From NCBI GenBank assembly GCA_903927645.1, contig CAIYNX010000062.1, forward strand, positions 1-46,216: 46,216 bases of DNA. The letters are read 5' to 3'. Shown here piece after piece: positions 8,919-16,155 of this stretch; position 1 is the first letter of the stretch, and each line of letters opens with the position of its first letter. The notes under the pieces are model-generated. The model saw only the letters and a program-made list of their open reading frames with translations. It did no database searches and had not been told where the DNA came from. This stretch comes from an uncultured Mucilaginibacter sp. GTDB taxonomy: Bacteria > Bacteroidota > Bacteroidia > Sphingobacteriales > Sphingobacteriaceae. A program made the position numbers and the translations under genes.

Positions 8919-9818
8919 TTGGATTGGCAATCAGCAATAAAAGGTTTTAAGGCTTATTTAAGGTTAGAAAGGTCTTTATCCGAAAATTCAATCGAAGCCT
9001 ATAGCCGCGATATTGAAAAACTTTACCAATTTGCCGATATTCAACCCGAAAAGCTTTATCCCGAAAGTATTACCTTAAATCATCTGCGCTTATTTATTGA
9101 ATGGATAATTGACTTGGGCATGATTCCGTCATCTCAAGCCAGAATTCTGTCAGGAGTAAAGGCTTTTTATAAATATTTGTTAATGGAGGATTTGCTAAAA
9201 ATTGATCCATCAGAACTATTGGAATCTCCCAAAATACAAAGAAAACTACCCGATACCTTAAGTATAGATGAAGTTAATAAGCTGATTGATGCCATTGATT
9301 TATCAAAACCCGAAGGTGGTAGAAATAAAGCAATTTTGGAAGTTCTTTATGGTTGTGGTTTAAGGGTATCTGAGTTAACCGAGCTCAAACTATCAAACCT
9401 TTATCTGGATATTGAATTTATAAAAGTAGTTGGCAAGGGGAGTAAGGAGCGACTGGTACCAATTGGAGGTTCGGCTATAAAAGCCTTGAAAATATGGATT
9501 GAAAGCATCCGTGTACATATACCAACTAAAAAAGGGGAGGAGGACTTGGTTTTTTTAAACCGCAGAGGTAGCCGATTAAGTAGAATTTATATTTTTATGG
9601 TGATAAAGGAATTGGCTCAAATAACAAACCTCAATAAAGCCATAAGTCCGCATACATTTAGGCATTCATTTGCCACCCATTTGGTAGAAGGTGGAGCCGA
9701 TTTACGGGCTGTACAAGAAATGCTTGGGCATGAAAGTATTACCACCACCGAAATTTATACCCATTTGGATAGGGAATATTTAAAAGGAACTATTATTCAA
9801 TACCATCCCAGAAGTTAA
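8919..9818 (+). CDS. xerD: Site-specific tyrosine recombinase XerD
   Basis: It resolves chromosome dimers at dif with XerC, or alone in some lineages. The 299-aa product has the N-terminal SAM-like core-binding domain (1-95) and the catalytic domain with the complete active site: R149 (GCGLRVSEL), K173 (VGKGSKERLVP), H245 and R248 (SPHTFRHSFATHL), H271 (LGHESITTT) and the nucleophile Y280 (EIYTHLD). It starts with TTG: MDWQSAIKGF aligns with the normal XerD N-terminus and no ATG or GTG lies in frame close upstream. No phage or integron genes are nearby, so this is the housekeeping recombinase rather than an integrase. I saw no dif-like site in the window. Confidence 0.94.
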   Translation: MDWQSAIKGFKAYLRLERSLSENSIEAYSRDIEKLYQFADIQPEKLYPESITLNHLRLFIEWIIDLGMIPSSQARILSGVKAFYKYLLMEDLLKIDPSELLESPKIQRKLPDTLSIDEVNKLIDAIDLSKPEGGRNKAILEVLYGCGLRVSELTELKLSNLYLDIEFIKVVGKGSKERLVPIGGSAIKALKIWIESIRVHIPTKKGEEDLVFLNRRGSRLSRIYIFMVIKELAQITNLNKAISPHTFRHSFATHLVEGGADLRAVQEMLGHESITTTEIYTHLDREYLKGTIIQYHPRS

Positions 9819-9891
9819 TATTTAGATTTCGGACGTTTGATTTCGGATTTGTTTTGAGATCTAACATACACAAAATGACTTGGTTTTAAAT

Positions 9892-10749
9892 TTAAAGCAT
9901 TGCTTTCAGCATTCTATCTTTACCGCTCAAATCCTTTCTTAAGGAAATCTCCTTAAATCCAAGTTCATCAAGTAAGTTAACCGTTTCTTGTCCGTAACTT
10001 TCATTAATTTCAAAAAATAGTAAACCATTTTGATCCAGGTGCTTAATGGCAAATTTGGCAATAAAACGGTAGAATATTAATGGATCATCATCGGATACAA
10101 AAAGCGCGTTATGAGGTTCAAAATCGGTTACATTGGTATGCATCTGTCTTTTATCCAATAAGGTAACGTAAGGTGGGTTGCTAATAATGACTTTATATTT
10201 TTTAGTTTTTGTGGCCTTAGGGTTAAGTATGTCCTCTTCTGAAAACTCAACCTCCACTTGATTTAGTTTGGCGTTTTTTGTGGCTGTTTGAATAGCGGTG
10301 GCTGAGATGTCAATAGCAGATACTTTAAAGTCCGGTAAATGCTTTTTTATGCTGATGGCAATACAACCACTGCCTGTACCAATATCTATAATATGCGCAC
10401 TATTATTTATTTCGGTTTTTAAACTATTAATTGCCCAATCAACCAACTCTTCAGTTTCTGGTCGGGGAATCAATACGGAGGGATTTACCAGAAATGGTAA
10501 TCCATAAAATTCTGTTTTACCCAAAATGTATTGAATTGGTTTGCCTGTGCTCAACTCATTTAAAATATCTATAAGCTTTGTACTTTCATTCTCAGAAAGT
10601 TCCAACTCCGGAAAAGCTTTTATTTTTGCATTCGAAAATCCGGTTTTTTCAGCAATTGCTAATTGTGTTAATGAAGTTATCTCATTTACCTCGTAATGGT
10701 CCTTTAAACCCAATTTAAATCGATCAAAAACATCCCTAATAGTTTTCAT
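9892..10749 (-). CDS. prmC: Peptide chain release factor N5-glutamine methyltransferase
   Basis: It methylates the glutamine of the GGQ motif in release factors RF1 and RF2 using S-adenosylmethionine. The protein is 285 aa from MKTIRDVF. It has an N-terminal helical domain, the RPETEELV motif (about 96-103), the SAM site IDIGTGSGC (121-129) and the catalytic SNPPY (190-194). The start at 10749 is chosen because an extension to 10794 adds a Cys-rich, non-family leader that overlaps the ribD start. It is divergent from ribD with 33 bp between start codons. A near-match -7 box TTACTTTG ends 4 nt before its ATG. Confidence 0.95.
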   Translation of the reverse strand: MKTIRDVFDRFKLGLKDHYEVNEITSLTQLAIAEKTGFSNAKIKAFPELELSENESTKLIDILNELSTGKPIQYILGKTEFYGLPFLVNPSVLIPRPETEELVDWAINSLKTEINNSAHIIDIGTGSGCIAISIKKHLPDFKVSAIDISATAIQTATKNAKLNQVEVEFSEEDILNPKATKTKKYKVIISNPPYVTLLDKRQMHTNVTDFEPHNALFVSDDDPLIFYRFIAKFAIKHLDQNGLLFFEINESYGQETVNLLDELGFKEISLRKDLSGKDRMLKAML

Positions 10750-10770
10750 GCAACAAAGTAACATAAAAGC

Positions 10771-10778
10771 TACTTTTG
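10771..10778 (+). promoter_or_regulatory. -7 promoter box TACTTTTG for ribD
   Basis: This perfect TAnnTTTG has its last base 4 nt before the ribD ATG at 10783, so the transcript is predicted to begin at or next to the start codon. Confidence 0.5.
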
Positions 10779-10782
10779 TATA

Positions 10783-11844
10783 ATGGTATTTCACGAAAAA
10801 TATATGCGGCGTTGCCTCGAACTAGCAGCTTTGGGCATAGGCAATGTTAGTCCAAACCCAATGGTTGGATCAGTAATTGTACATCATAATACCATTATTG
10901 GCGAAGGGTATCATCAAAAATATGGTGAAGTGCATGCCGAGGTAAATGCTGTAAACCAGGTTATTAACAATTTTTCAAATTATGAGGAACTATTGGAACA
11001 GGCTACCTTATATGTTTCATTAGAGCCTTGCGCTCATTACGGAAAAACACCTCCATGTGCCGATTTAATTATTCGTCATAAAATTCCAAATGTAGTTATT
11101 GGCTGTCGCGACCCGTTTATACAGGTTAACGGAAAGGGTATTGACAAACTGAAAGATGCTGGGATTAATATCATGGCAGGTATTTTAGAAAATGAATGTA
11201 AATGGCTAAACCGCAGGTTCTTTACTCGAGTTTTAAAGCAAAGACCTTATGTTATTTTAAAATGGGCGCAAACAGCTGATGGGTTTATCGCGCCTAAAAC
11301 CAGCACACAATTTTGGATAACCGGGGTTGAAGCAAAAAAGCTAGTCCACCAATGGCGTGCCGAGGAAGATGCGGTATTGATTGGTAAAAATACCGCCGAA
11401 ATTGATAATCCAATGCTAAACGTAAGGTTTGGTAATGGAAAATCGCCTAAAAGGGTAGTAATTGACAGAAAATTAACCTTAAATTCATCATTAAATATTT
11501 TTGATAATAGCGTACAAACCTTTATATTTAATGATGCAAAAATGGAAATTGATAAACAAAATGTATTTATTGCTTTAGAGGATTTTGATCGATATGTGCC
11601 CGAATATATTTTATATCAACTTTATTTACAGGATGTACAATCCCTCATAATTGAAGGGGGTGCTAAAACTTTAAATTCATTTATAACTTCAAACCTTTGG
11701 GATGAAGCGCGCATATTTACTGGGAATATCAATTTGAATGAAGGAATTAAAGCGCCTAATATTATTGGTAAAACTACCGGTAAACTGTCAATAGGAAACG
11801 ATGAATTGTTATTTTTGGAAAATGAGGTAAACAGAATTATTTAA
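10783..11844 (+). CDS. ribD: Bifunctional diaminohydroxyphosphoribosylaminopyrimidine deaminase / 5-amino-6-(5-phosphoribosylamino)uracil reductase
   Basis: It performs two consecutive steps of riboflavin biosynthesis in the cytoplasm: zinc-dependent deamination of the pyrimidine ring, then NADPH-dependent reduction of the ribosyl side chain. The deaminase domain (about 1-145) has the zinc ligands H51 in HAEVNAV (with catalytic E53), C83 in EPCAHYGKTPPC and C92. The reductase domain (about 155-353) begins PYVILKWAQTADGFIA, with IIEGGAKTLNSF near residue 288. The length of 353 aa is normal. No FMN riboswitch is visible upstream; there is no room for one between the divergent prmC and ribD starts. 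Confidence 0.96.
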   Translation: MVFHEKYMRRCLELAALGIGNVSPNPMVGSVIVHHNTIIGEGYHQKYGEVHAEVNAVNQVINNFSNYEELLEQATLYVSLEPCAHYGKTPPCADLIIRHKIPNVVIGCRDPFIQVNGKGIDKLKDAGINIMAGILENECKWLNRRFFTRVLKQRPYVILKWAQTADGFIAPKTSTQFWITGVEAKKLVHQWRAEEDAVLIGKNTAEIDNPMLNVRFGNGKSPKRVVIDRKLTLNSSLNIFDNSVQTFIFNDAKMEIDKQNVFIALEDFDRYVPEYILYQLYLQDVQSLIIEGGAKTLNSFITSNLWDEARIFTGNINLNEGIKAPNIIGKTTGKLSIGNDELLFLENEVNRII

Positions 11845-11935
11845 ATAAAACTTATTTTCAATTTAAGGTTTAGATAAAATATTTAGGTCAATTCTAGCAT
11901 ACACAAAGCATAAACAACTTAAATCATCCATTACC

Positions 11936-12817
11936 ATGCTATATATAATTTTATGTGTTTGTTTTAGTGTTACTGTTTCGGTAATGTTTAAGCTTGCAAA
12001 AAGATATCAGATTGACGTATACCAGGCAGTTACTTGGAATTATTCAGCAACTTTGTTTTTAACTGCCATATTTTTAAAACCATCGTTTAAAAATTTAGCG
12101 GTATCAAAATTTGGTATTTATTGTTTACTCGGATTGTTGTTACCTGCTTTGTTCTTTTTAATAGCAAGAGTTGTTCGTAATGCAGGCATTGTTCGTACTG
12201 AAATTGCTCAACGTTTGTCTTTAGTTATACCAGTAATTGCTTCATTCTTATTATTTGATGAAAAATTAGATAAAATAAAATTAATAGGTATTATTATTGG
12301 TTTTATTTCCATCATGCTCACCGTTCCATGGCAAAAGCAAATTGCTGGTAAAAGTATAGAGCCTAATACACCATATTTTTTACTATTAGTTTTTTTAGGT
12401 ATGGGAGTAATTGATGTACTTTTAAAACAGCTATCATTAATTCCGGAAATTTCTTTCGGAACAAGCTTATTTTTTGTATTTGGAATAGCATTCTTTGTCA
12501 CCTTACTTGGCTTAATTTATCAGGTATATACAAAAAGAATGAGATTTTCTTGGCCACATATTTTTATTGGTTGGACCTTAGGCATCGCAAATTTTGGCAA
12601 TATTTTCTTTTACATCAAAGCGCATCAAGCTTTAGTAAACCATCCTTCCCGGGTTTTTTCAAGTATAAATATTGGCGTTATAATACTTGGCACCCTATTA
12701 GGTACTTTAGTTTTTAAAGAACGTTTAAACCTGATTAGTAAGCTAGGAATTTTTTTAGCCATTTTAGCAATTATAATTTTAGCATACCAACCCTTCATTG
12801 CTCACCTTCTATCATAA
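11936..12817 (+). CDS. EamA/DMT-superfamily transporter
   Basis: The 293-aa protein is almost entirely hydrophobic, with about ten predicted membrane helices. A charged stretch with Arg residues (VVRNAGIVRTEIAQRLSLVIPVIASFLLFDEKL, given here by its position, about 79-111) resembles the conserved end of the first EamA repeat, and VFKERLNLISKLGI near 260 resembles the second. Such proteins export or import small metabolites, and the substrate is not predictable. It lies 91 bp after ribD and 6 bp before the YigZ-family gene on the same strand, so at least the latter pair is an operon. Confidence 0.85.
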   Translation: MLYIILCVCFSVTVSVMFKLAKRYQIDVYQAVTWNYSATLFLTAIFLKPSFKNLAVSKFGIYCLLGLLLPALFFLIARVVRNAGIVRTEIAQRLSLVIPVIASFLLFDEKLDKIKLIGIIIGFISIMLTVPWQKQIAGKSIEPNTPYFLLLVFLGMGVIDVLLKQLSLIPEISFGTSLFFVFGIAFFVTLLGLIYQVYTKRMRFSWPHIFIGWTLGIANFGNIFFYIKAHQALVNHPSRVFSSINIGVIILGTLLGTLVFKERLNLISKLGIFLAILAIIILAYQPFIAHLLS

Positions 12818-12823
12818 TCATAA

Positions 12824-13438
12824 ATGTTGTTTGATGATACTTATTTTACCATTAAATCGGCCTCAACTGGTATTTTTAAAGATAGAGGTAGTAAATTTTT
12901 AGCTTTTGCCTACCCAATTACACATGAGCATGATATTAAAGAAAACCTAATATTTTTAAAATCAATTCATACCAAAGCCAATCACCATTGTTGGGCATTA
13001 CGGTTGAGTAATGATAGGTCTGTTTTTAAATTAAATGATGATGGCGAACCTTCGGGCACTGCCGGAAGGCCAATATTAAATATATTATTGTCAAAAGACT
13101 TAACAAATATTTTAGTTGTTGTAGTAAGATATTTTGGAGGTACATTACTTGGTGTTCCGGGCTTGATAAATGCTTATAAATGTGCTACCGAGGATGCAAT
13201 CAGTAATGCCGAAATAATTAGCCAAACTGTAAACGATGTGTATACCATTACATTTGATTATATACAGATGAACAGCATTATGAAAGTTATTAAAGACGAT
13301 TGCATAAACATTATTAAGCAGCAATTTGATAATAATTGCAGCGTACAGTTGTCTATCCGTAAATCAATGGTTAACCAAACAGTTAGTAAGTTTAATAAAA
13401 TAGATGGGGTTAATATAAAATATGATTTTACTATTTGA
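12824..13438 (+). CDS. YigZ/IMPACT family protein
   Basis: This is a 204-aa cytoplasmic protein of the YigZ/IMPACT family. The N-terminal UPF0029 domain is marked by GSKFLAFAYPI (about 22-32), ANHHCWALRL, DDGEPSGTAGRPIL (about 71-84) and VVRYFGGTLLGVPGLINAY (about 100-118), the family hallmarks. The C-terminal ferredoxin-like DUF1949 domain follows. The molecular function in bacteria is not firmly known; the eukaryotic relative IMPACT acts on the GCN1/GCN2 translation-stress pathway. It starts 6 bp after the EamA transporter gene. The minus-strand gene downstream is convergent, with a terminator between them. Confidence 0.92.
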   Translation: MLFDDTYFTIKSASTGIFKDRGSKFLAFAYPITHEHDIKENLIFLKSIHTKANHHCWALRLSNDRSVFKLNDDGEPSGTAGRPILNILLSKDLTNILVVVVRYFGGTLLGVPGLINAYKCATEDAISNAEIISQTVNDVYTITFDYIQMNSIMKVIKDDCINIIKQQFDNNCSVQLSIRKSMVNQTVSKFNKIDGVNIKYDFTI

Positions 13439-13480
13439 ATAATCTATAAAAAAAATTTTAAAAAACTATGGCTATTCAAA

Positions 13481-13513
13481 CAAAAAAGCCGCCTCAAATA
13501 AATTGAGAACGGC
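13481..13513 (-). terminator. Rho-independent terminator of the small secreted-protein gene
   Basis: Read on the minus strand, a GCCG..CTCAA stem with a short mismatch closes an ATTTA loop and is followed by TTTTTT (the A-run at 13482-13487). It may also stop transcripts arriving from the YigZ side. Confidence 0.75.
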
Positions 13514-13518
13514 CCGAT

Positions 13519-13564
13519 AAATTAAAAATGGTTTTTAATTTGATTTAGCGAATAAGCTAAATCA
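13519..13564 (-). repeat. Two adjoining perfect hairpins in the 3' UTR
   Basis: Hairpin one (13541-13564) is TGATTTAGC with its exact complement around a 6-nt loop. Hairpin two (13519-13541) has 10-bp A/T arms around TGG. With the terminator at 13481-13513 they give three consecutive stem-loops immediately after the stop codon of the gene at 13573-13902. Confidence 0.7.
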
Positions 13565-13572
13565 TGTTTCAA

Positions 13573-13902
13573 TTAATGACCAATGTTCTTGCTATTTTGA
13601 TTTAATTGCTGATTCAATTCTTTTTGATCACCTTTGGTTAAATGGCCACCATCTTGTTTGCGCATAGCGTGTTTTTCCTGATTAATGGCTCTTAAATTAC
13701 GACGATCTTGTTGGGCTTGAGCTTTGGTTATTTCGCCTTCCTTACGTTCGTTGTTTATTCTTTTTTCTTGGTTGTCTATACGGCCGTTAACCTGATTTAC
13801 CCTTGGGTGATTTTTTAAATGAGTTGGTTGATGACCAGGACCTTGTGCAAATGAAGCAACACTAATTGTCAAAGCAAAAACGCTTAAAATGAAAGTTTTC
13901 AT
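13573..13902 (-). CDS. Small secreted Asn/Gln-rich basic protein of unknown function
   Basis: This 109-aa protein has a clear signal peptide (about 1-19, ending ASFAQ). The mature part is hydrophilic and probably helical: HPRVNQVNGRIDNQEKRI, then EGEITKAQAQQDRRNL, then GGHLTKGDQKELNQQLNQNS. I recognise this arrangement as that of a widespread small periplasmic protein family in Bacteroidota and Proteobacteria that has no established function. It has no cysteines and no membrane anchor. It is monocistronic, with a near-match -7 box (TATTTTCG, 13936-13943) and an elaborate 3' UTR. The terminator and short single-gene unit suggest abundant, possibly stress-responsive expression, which is inference only. 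Confidence 0.85.
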   Translation of the reverse strand: MKTFILSVFALTISVASFAQGPGHQPTHLKNHPRVNQVNGRIDNQEKRINNERKEGEITKAQAQQDRRNLRAINQEKHAMRKQDGGHLTKGDQKELNQQLNQNSKNIGH

Positions 13903-14002
13903 AATTTATTTATTATTTTGTTTTTTATGATAGAGCGAAAATATTGGAAATAGTTTAATCTGTCGGATAATATAAATAGCTTTCTAAAACTTTAATCCTA
14001 TT

Positions 14003-14374
14003 TTATAACCATGTTTGTATTATCGATAACATAATTGCCAATAAAGCAGGCAGCGCCTGAACATAAAATATGCGAATACTAACAGTTGCAGCACCATAAA
14101 CACCGGCTATTGCTACACAAGCCCAAAAGAAAATTCCTATATGATGCTGCCATTCAATATTTTTAATAAATAATGCCCAGATTAAGCCGGCGGACAAAAA
14201 ACCGTTGTACAATCCTTGGTTACCAGCCATTACTTTCAAATTTTCAAATTGATCTGGGGGAATAGTTTTAAAAACCTCAGGCCCTTTGCTTGTCCATGGA
14301 AACATTTCAACATATAAAAAATAGCAATGCAACACTGCCACTATAGCAATTAGTATTTTTACAATAAACTCCAT
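14003..14374 (-). CDS. DUF1304 family integral membrane protein
   Basis: The 123-aa protein has four predicted membrane helices (about 4-24, 50-68, 77-97, 100-120). The DUF1304 hallmarks are the early FLYVEMFPW motif, NQGLYNGFLSAGLIW (about 52-66) and the Gly-rich third helix VAIAGVYGAATVS. The function is unknown for the family. It stands alone on the minus strand, divergent from rpiA with 87 bp between them. Confidence 0.88.
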   Translation of the reverse strand: MEFIVKILIAIVAVLHCYFLYVEMFPWTSKGPEVFKTIPPDQFENLKVMAGNQGLYNGFLSAGLIWALFIKNIEWQHHIGIFFWACVAIAGVYGAATVSIRIFYVQALPALLAIMLSIIQTWL

Positions 14375-14461
14375 GGTTTATAATTTACAATAAAAGTTAT
14401 GAAATATGTTTTAAAAACAATTTCTAAAATTTAAGTAATTTGGACAGATAAATTTATTAAA

Positions 14462-15145
14462 ATGATTGATTTTAAAAGAGCAGTAGCCATAACTTGTATT
14501 AACTTAATTAAAGGCAATCAAACAATTGGATTAGGAGCAGGTTCTACTGTGGCCAAACTAATTGATCAATTTCAATTAGAAACCGAATTATCAAAGAGCC
14601 TTACTTTCGTTTCATCTTCATTTAAAACCAAATTATACCTGCTGGAAAAAGGCCTAAAACTTGGGAATTACCTTACAAACCCCAATATTGATTTTTATTT
14701 TGATGGTTGTGATTGCTTTGATGCCAAACTCAATGCGCTAAAAAGTGGGGGAGGGATACATACCCACGAAAAAATTATGGTAGTTTCTGCTAGGGAATTT
14801 ATTTTGATTGGAGATGAAAGTAAGTTTACACCCACATTTAATAAAAATGTACCCTTGGTTTTGGAGATTTTACCTGAAGCAATGCCATTTATAAAAGAAA
14901 AATTAAAAATATTATACCCGGATGCTGAATTTGTTTTAAGGTTGAGTAACCAAAAAGATGGCGCCCTAATTTCGGATAATGGAAATTTTCTGGCTGATTT
15001 GTATTTTCCCATATTCCCCAATCTTCGGGAATTAAATACGGATATTAAAATGCTCCCCGGAATTGTTGAACATTCCCTTTTCTATCAATTAGCAAAACGA
15101 GCAATTATTGCCAGTGGTAATGAGGTGAAAATTATGTCCAATTAA
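14462..15145 (+). CDS. rpiA: Ribose 5-phosphate isomerase A
   Basis: It interconverts ribose 5-phosphate and ribulose 5-phosphate in the pentose phosphate pathway. The 227-aa product keeps the phosphate loop GLGAGST (23-29) and the active-site set D81, D84 (DGCD), K94 (ALKSGGG), E103 (HTHEK) and K121 (DESK). By my count these fall on the same numbers as in E. coli RpiA. Several otherwise strong family motifs are altered: DGADE has become DGCDC, and KGGGG has become KSGGG. It is therefore a divergent but probably active member. The C-terminal PGIVEHSLF replaces the usual GVVENGLF-type segment. It is monocistronic. Confidence 0.9.
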   Translation: MIDFKRAVAITCINLIKGNQTIGLGAGSTVAKLIDQFQLETELSKSLTFVSSSFKTKLYLLEKGLKLGNYLTNPNIDFYFDGCDCFDAKLNALKSGGGIHTHEKIMVVSAREFILIGDESKFTPTFNKNVPLVLEILPEAMPFIKEKLKILYPDAEFVLRLSNQKDGALISDNGNFLADLYFPIFPNLRELNTDIKMLPGIVEHSLFYQLAKRAIIASGNEVKIMSN

Positions 15146-15400
15146 GGTGATGAATGTTTATAATTTATAGCAATATCATCAGATTAGTTTGTTTTTAAAA
15201 CTACAATTTAATGAGTTAATAACTTTTTATTAAAAATTTATAAATTATTATAAATCAATTATATAGTTTTTAAAATTCAAAAACCTAATACTTTATTTCC
15301 ACTTGATTTTAATCACAGTAAAAATTAATTCGACTAACCTTTCTGATATTTTGTTAAATCAATTAATTGGTTTTTATTTATCCATCACCCTACTTATATT

Positions 15401-16021
15401 TTAAAAATCAGTTTTATTTACCGGTGATTTATGCTCAATTTCATTCTTAAGTTCATCTGTTAGCATGCTTGCATAACGTTCGAATGACTCTATCATTTTT
15501 CTAGTCTCCTTGGCTATCCTGCGTGAATCGGTATTGTAGGCTTTTAGATATAGCTCATATAAAGTTTCTCTTTTGTTTCCAAATTCGGTAGGAACAAAAA
15601 AAGTAACATTATGAATGGTATATCTATAACGTTTATTTTTGATATATAACGTTATTGCAAACTGAACAGAATAGGTTTGCAGCGTTTCATTATCGTCGCC
15701 AACATAAACTTTATTTACATTAAGATCCTGAATGGTTGAAAATATAAGCCGACCCTCTTCTTGATAGCCATAAGTTTGAATGATATTTTTCGAAGCCATA
15801 AATTGTATAGCCCTTATGTATATTGTTGGTAAGGTAATATTACTATCTAACTTGACCGTTTTTTGATAAAATGCCTGATTACCGTCAACAATCAGTTTTA
15901 AAGAATCATCAATAATTTCGTTTCCAAACTGTTTTTTTTTATCAATTGATATAATTTGATTTTTTGGATAAGCGTTTAATGAAATTATTGATACAATTAA
16001 GGTTGTAATTAGTCTTTTCAT
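15401..16021 (-). CDS. Secreted DUF4468-like protein
   Basis: The 206-aa protein has a signal peptide (about 1-19). Residues about 50-145 resemble the DUF4468 TBP-like fold: an opening strand before a YIRAIQFM helix, a GYQEEGRLIFST beta hairpin, and the strand pair VQFAITLYIKNKRYRYTIHNV. The end (155-206) is helical and charged. This kind of domain is found in many exported Bacteroidota proteins and has no proven function. It is monocistronic, with a -7 box 18 nt upstream of the ATG. The 255-bp gap between it and rpiA is A/T-rich, with no convincing gene or terminator. Confidence 0.75.
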   Translation of the reverse strand: MKRLITTLIVSIISLNAYPKNQIISIDKKKQFGNEIIDDSLKLIVDGNQAFYQKTVKLDSNITLPTIYIRAIQFMASKNIIQTYGYQEEGRLIFSTIQDLNVNKVYVGDDNETLQTYSVQFAITLYIKNKRYRYTIHNVTFFVPTEFGNKRETLYELYLKAYNTDSRRIAKETRKMIESFERYASMLTDELKNEIEHKSPVNKTDF

Positions 16022-16039
16022 GGTTTTAGGATTGTTTTA

Positions 16040-16047
16040 CAAATATA
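16040..16047 (-). promoter_or_regulatory. -7 promoter box TATATTTG for the DUF4468-like gene
   Basis: This perfect TAnnTTTG ends 18 nt before the ATG at 16021. The predicted leader is about 15 nt. Confidence 0.45.
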
Positions 16048-16086
16048 CGTTGTAGCTAAACAGTTTATTGTATGAAACATTGAATC

Positions 16087-16120
16087 AAAAAAAAAGCCGC
16101 CCTTTAACAGGACGGCTTTA
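16087..16120 (-). terminator. Rho-independent terminator of secDF
   Basis: On the minus strand, AGCCGTCC pairs with a near-complement (one mismatch) around a TGTTAAA loop, and a run of nine T follows (the A-run at 16087-16095). It lies 36 bp after the secDF stop. Confidence 0.8.
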
Positions 16121-16155
16121 TCATTTTTAATTATGCTAAATAATAATTATAGCTA

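Noticed and set aside
8919-9818. The tyrosine recombinase as a phage or transposon integrase
   Set aside because: It has XerD length and motifs, sits beside aroQ in a housekeeping context, and no att sites or mobile genes are present.
9825-9847. Direct repeat GATTTCGGA x2 after xerD
   Set aside because: Two 9-bp copies 14 bp apart are too little to call a repeat element, dif site or mobile-element remnant.
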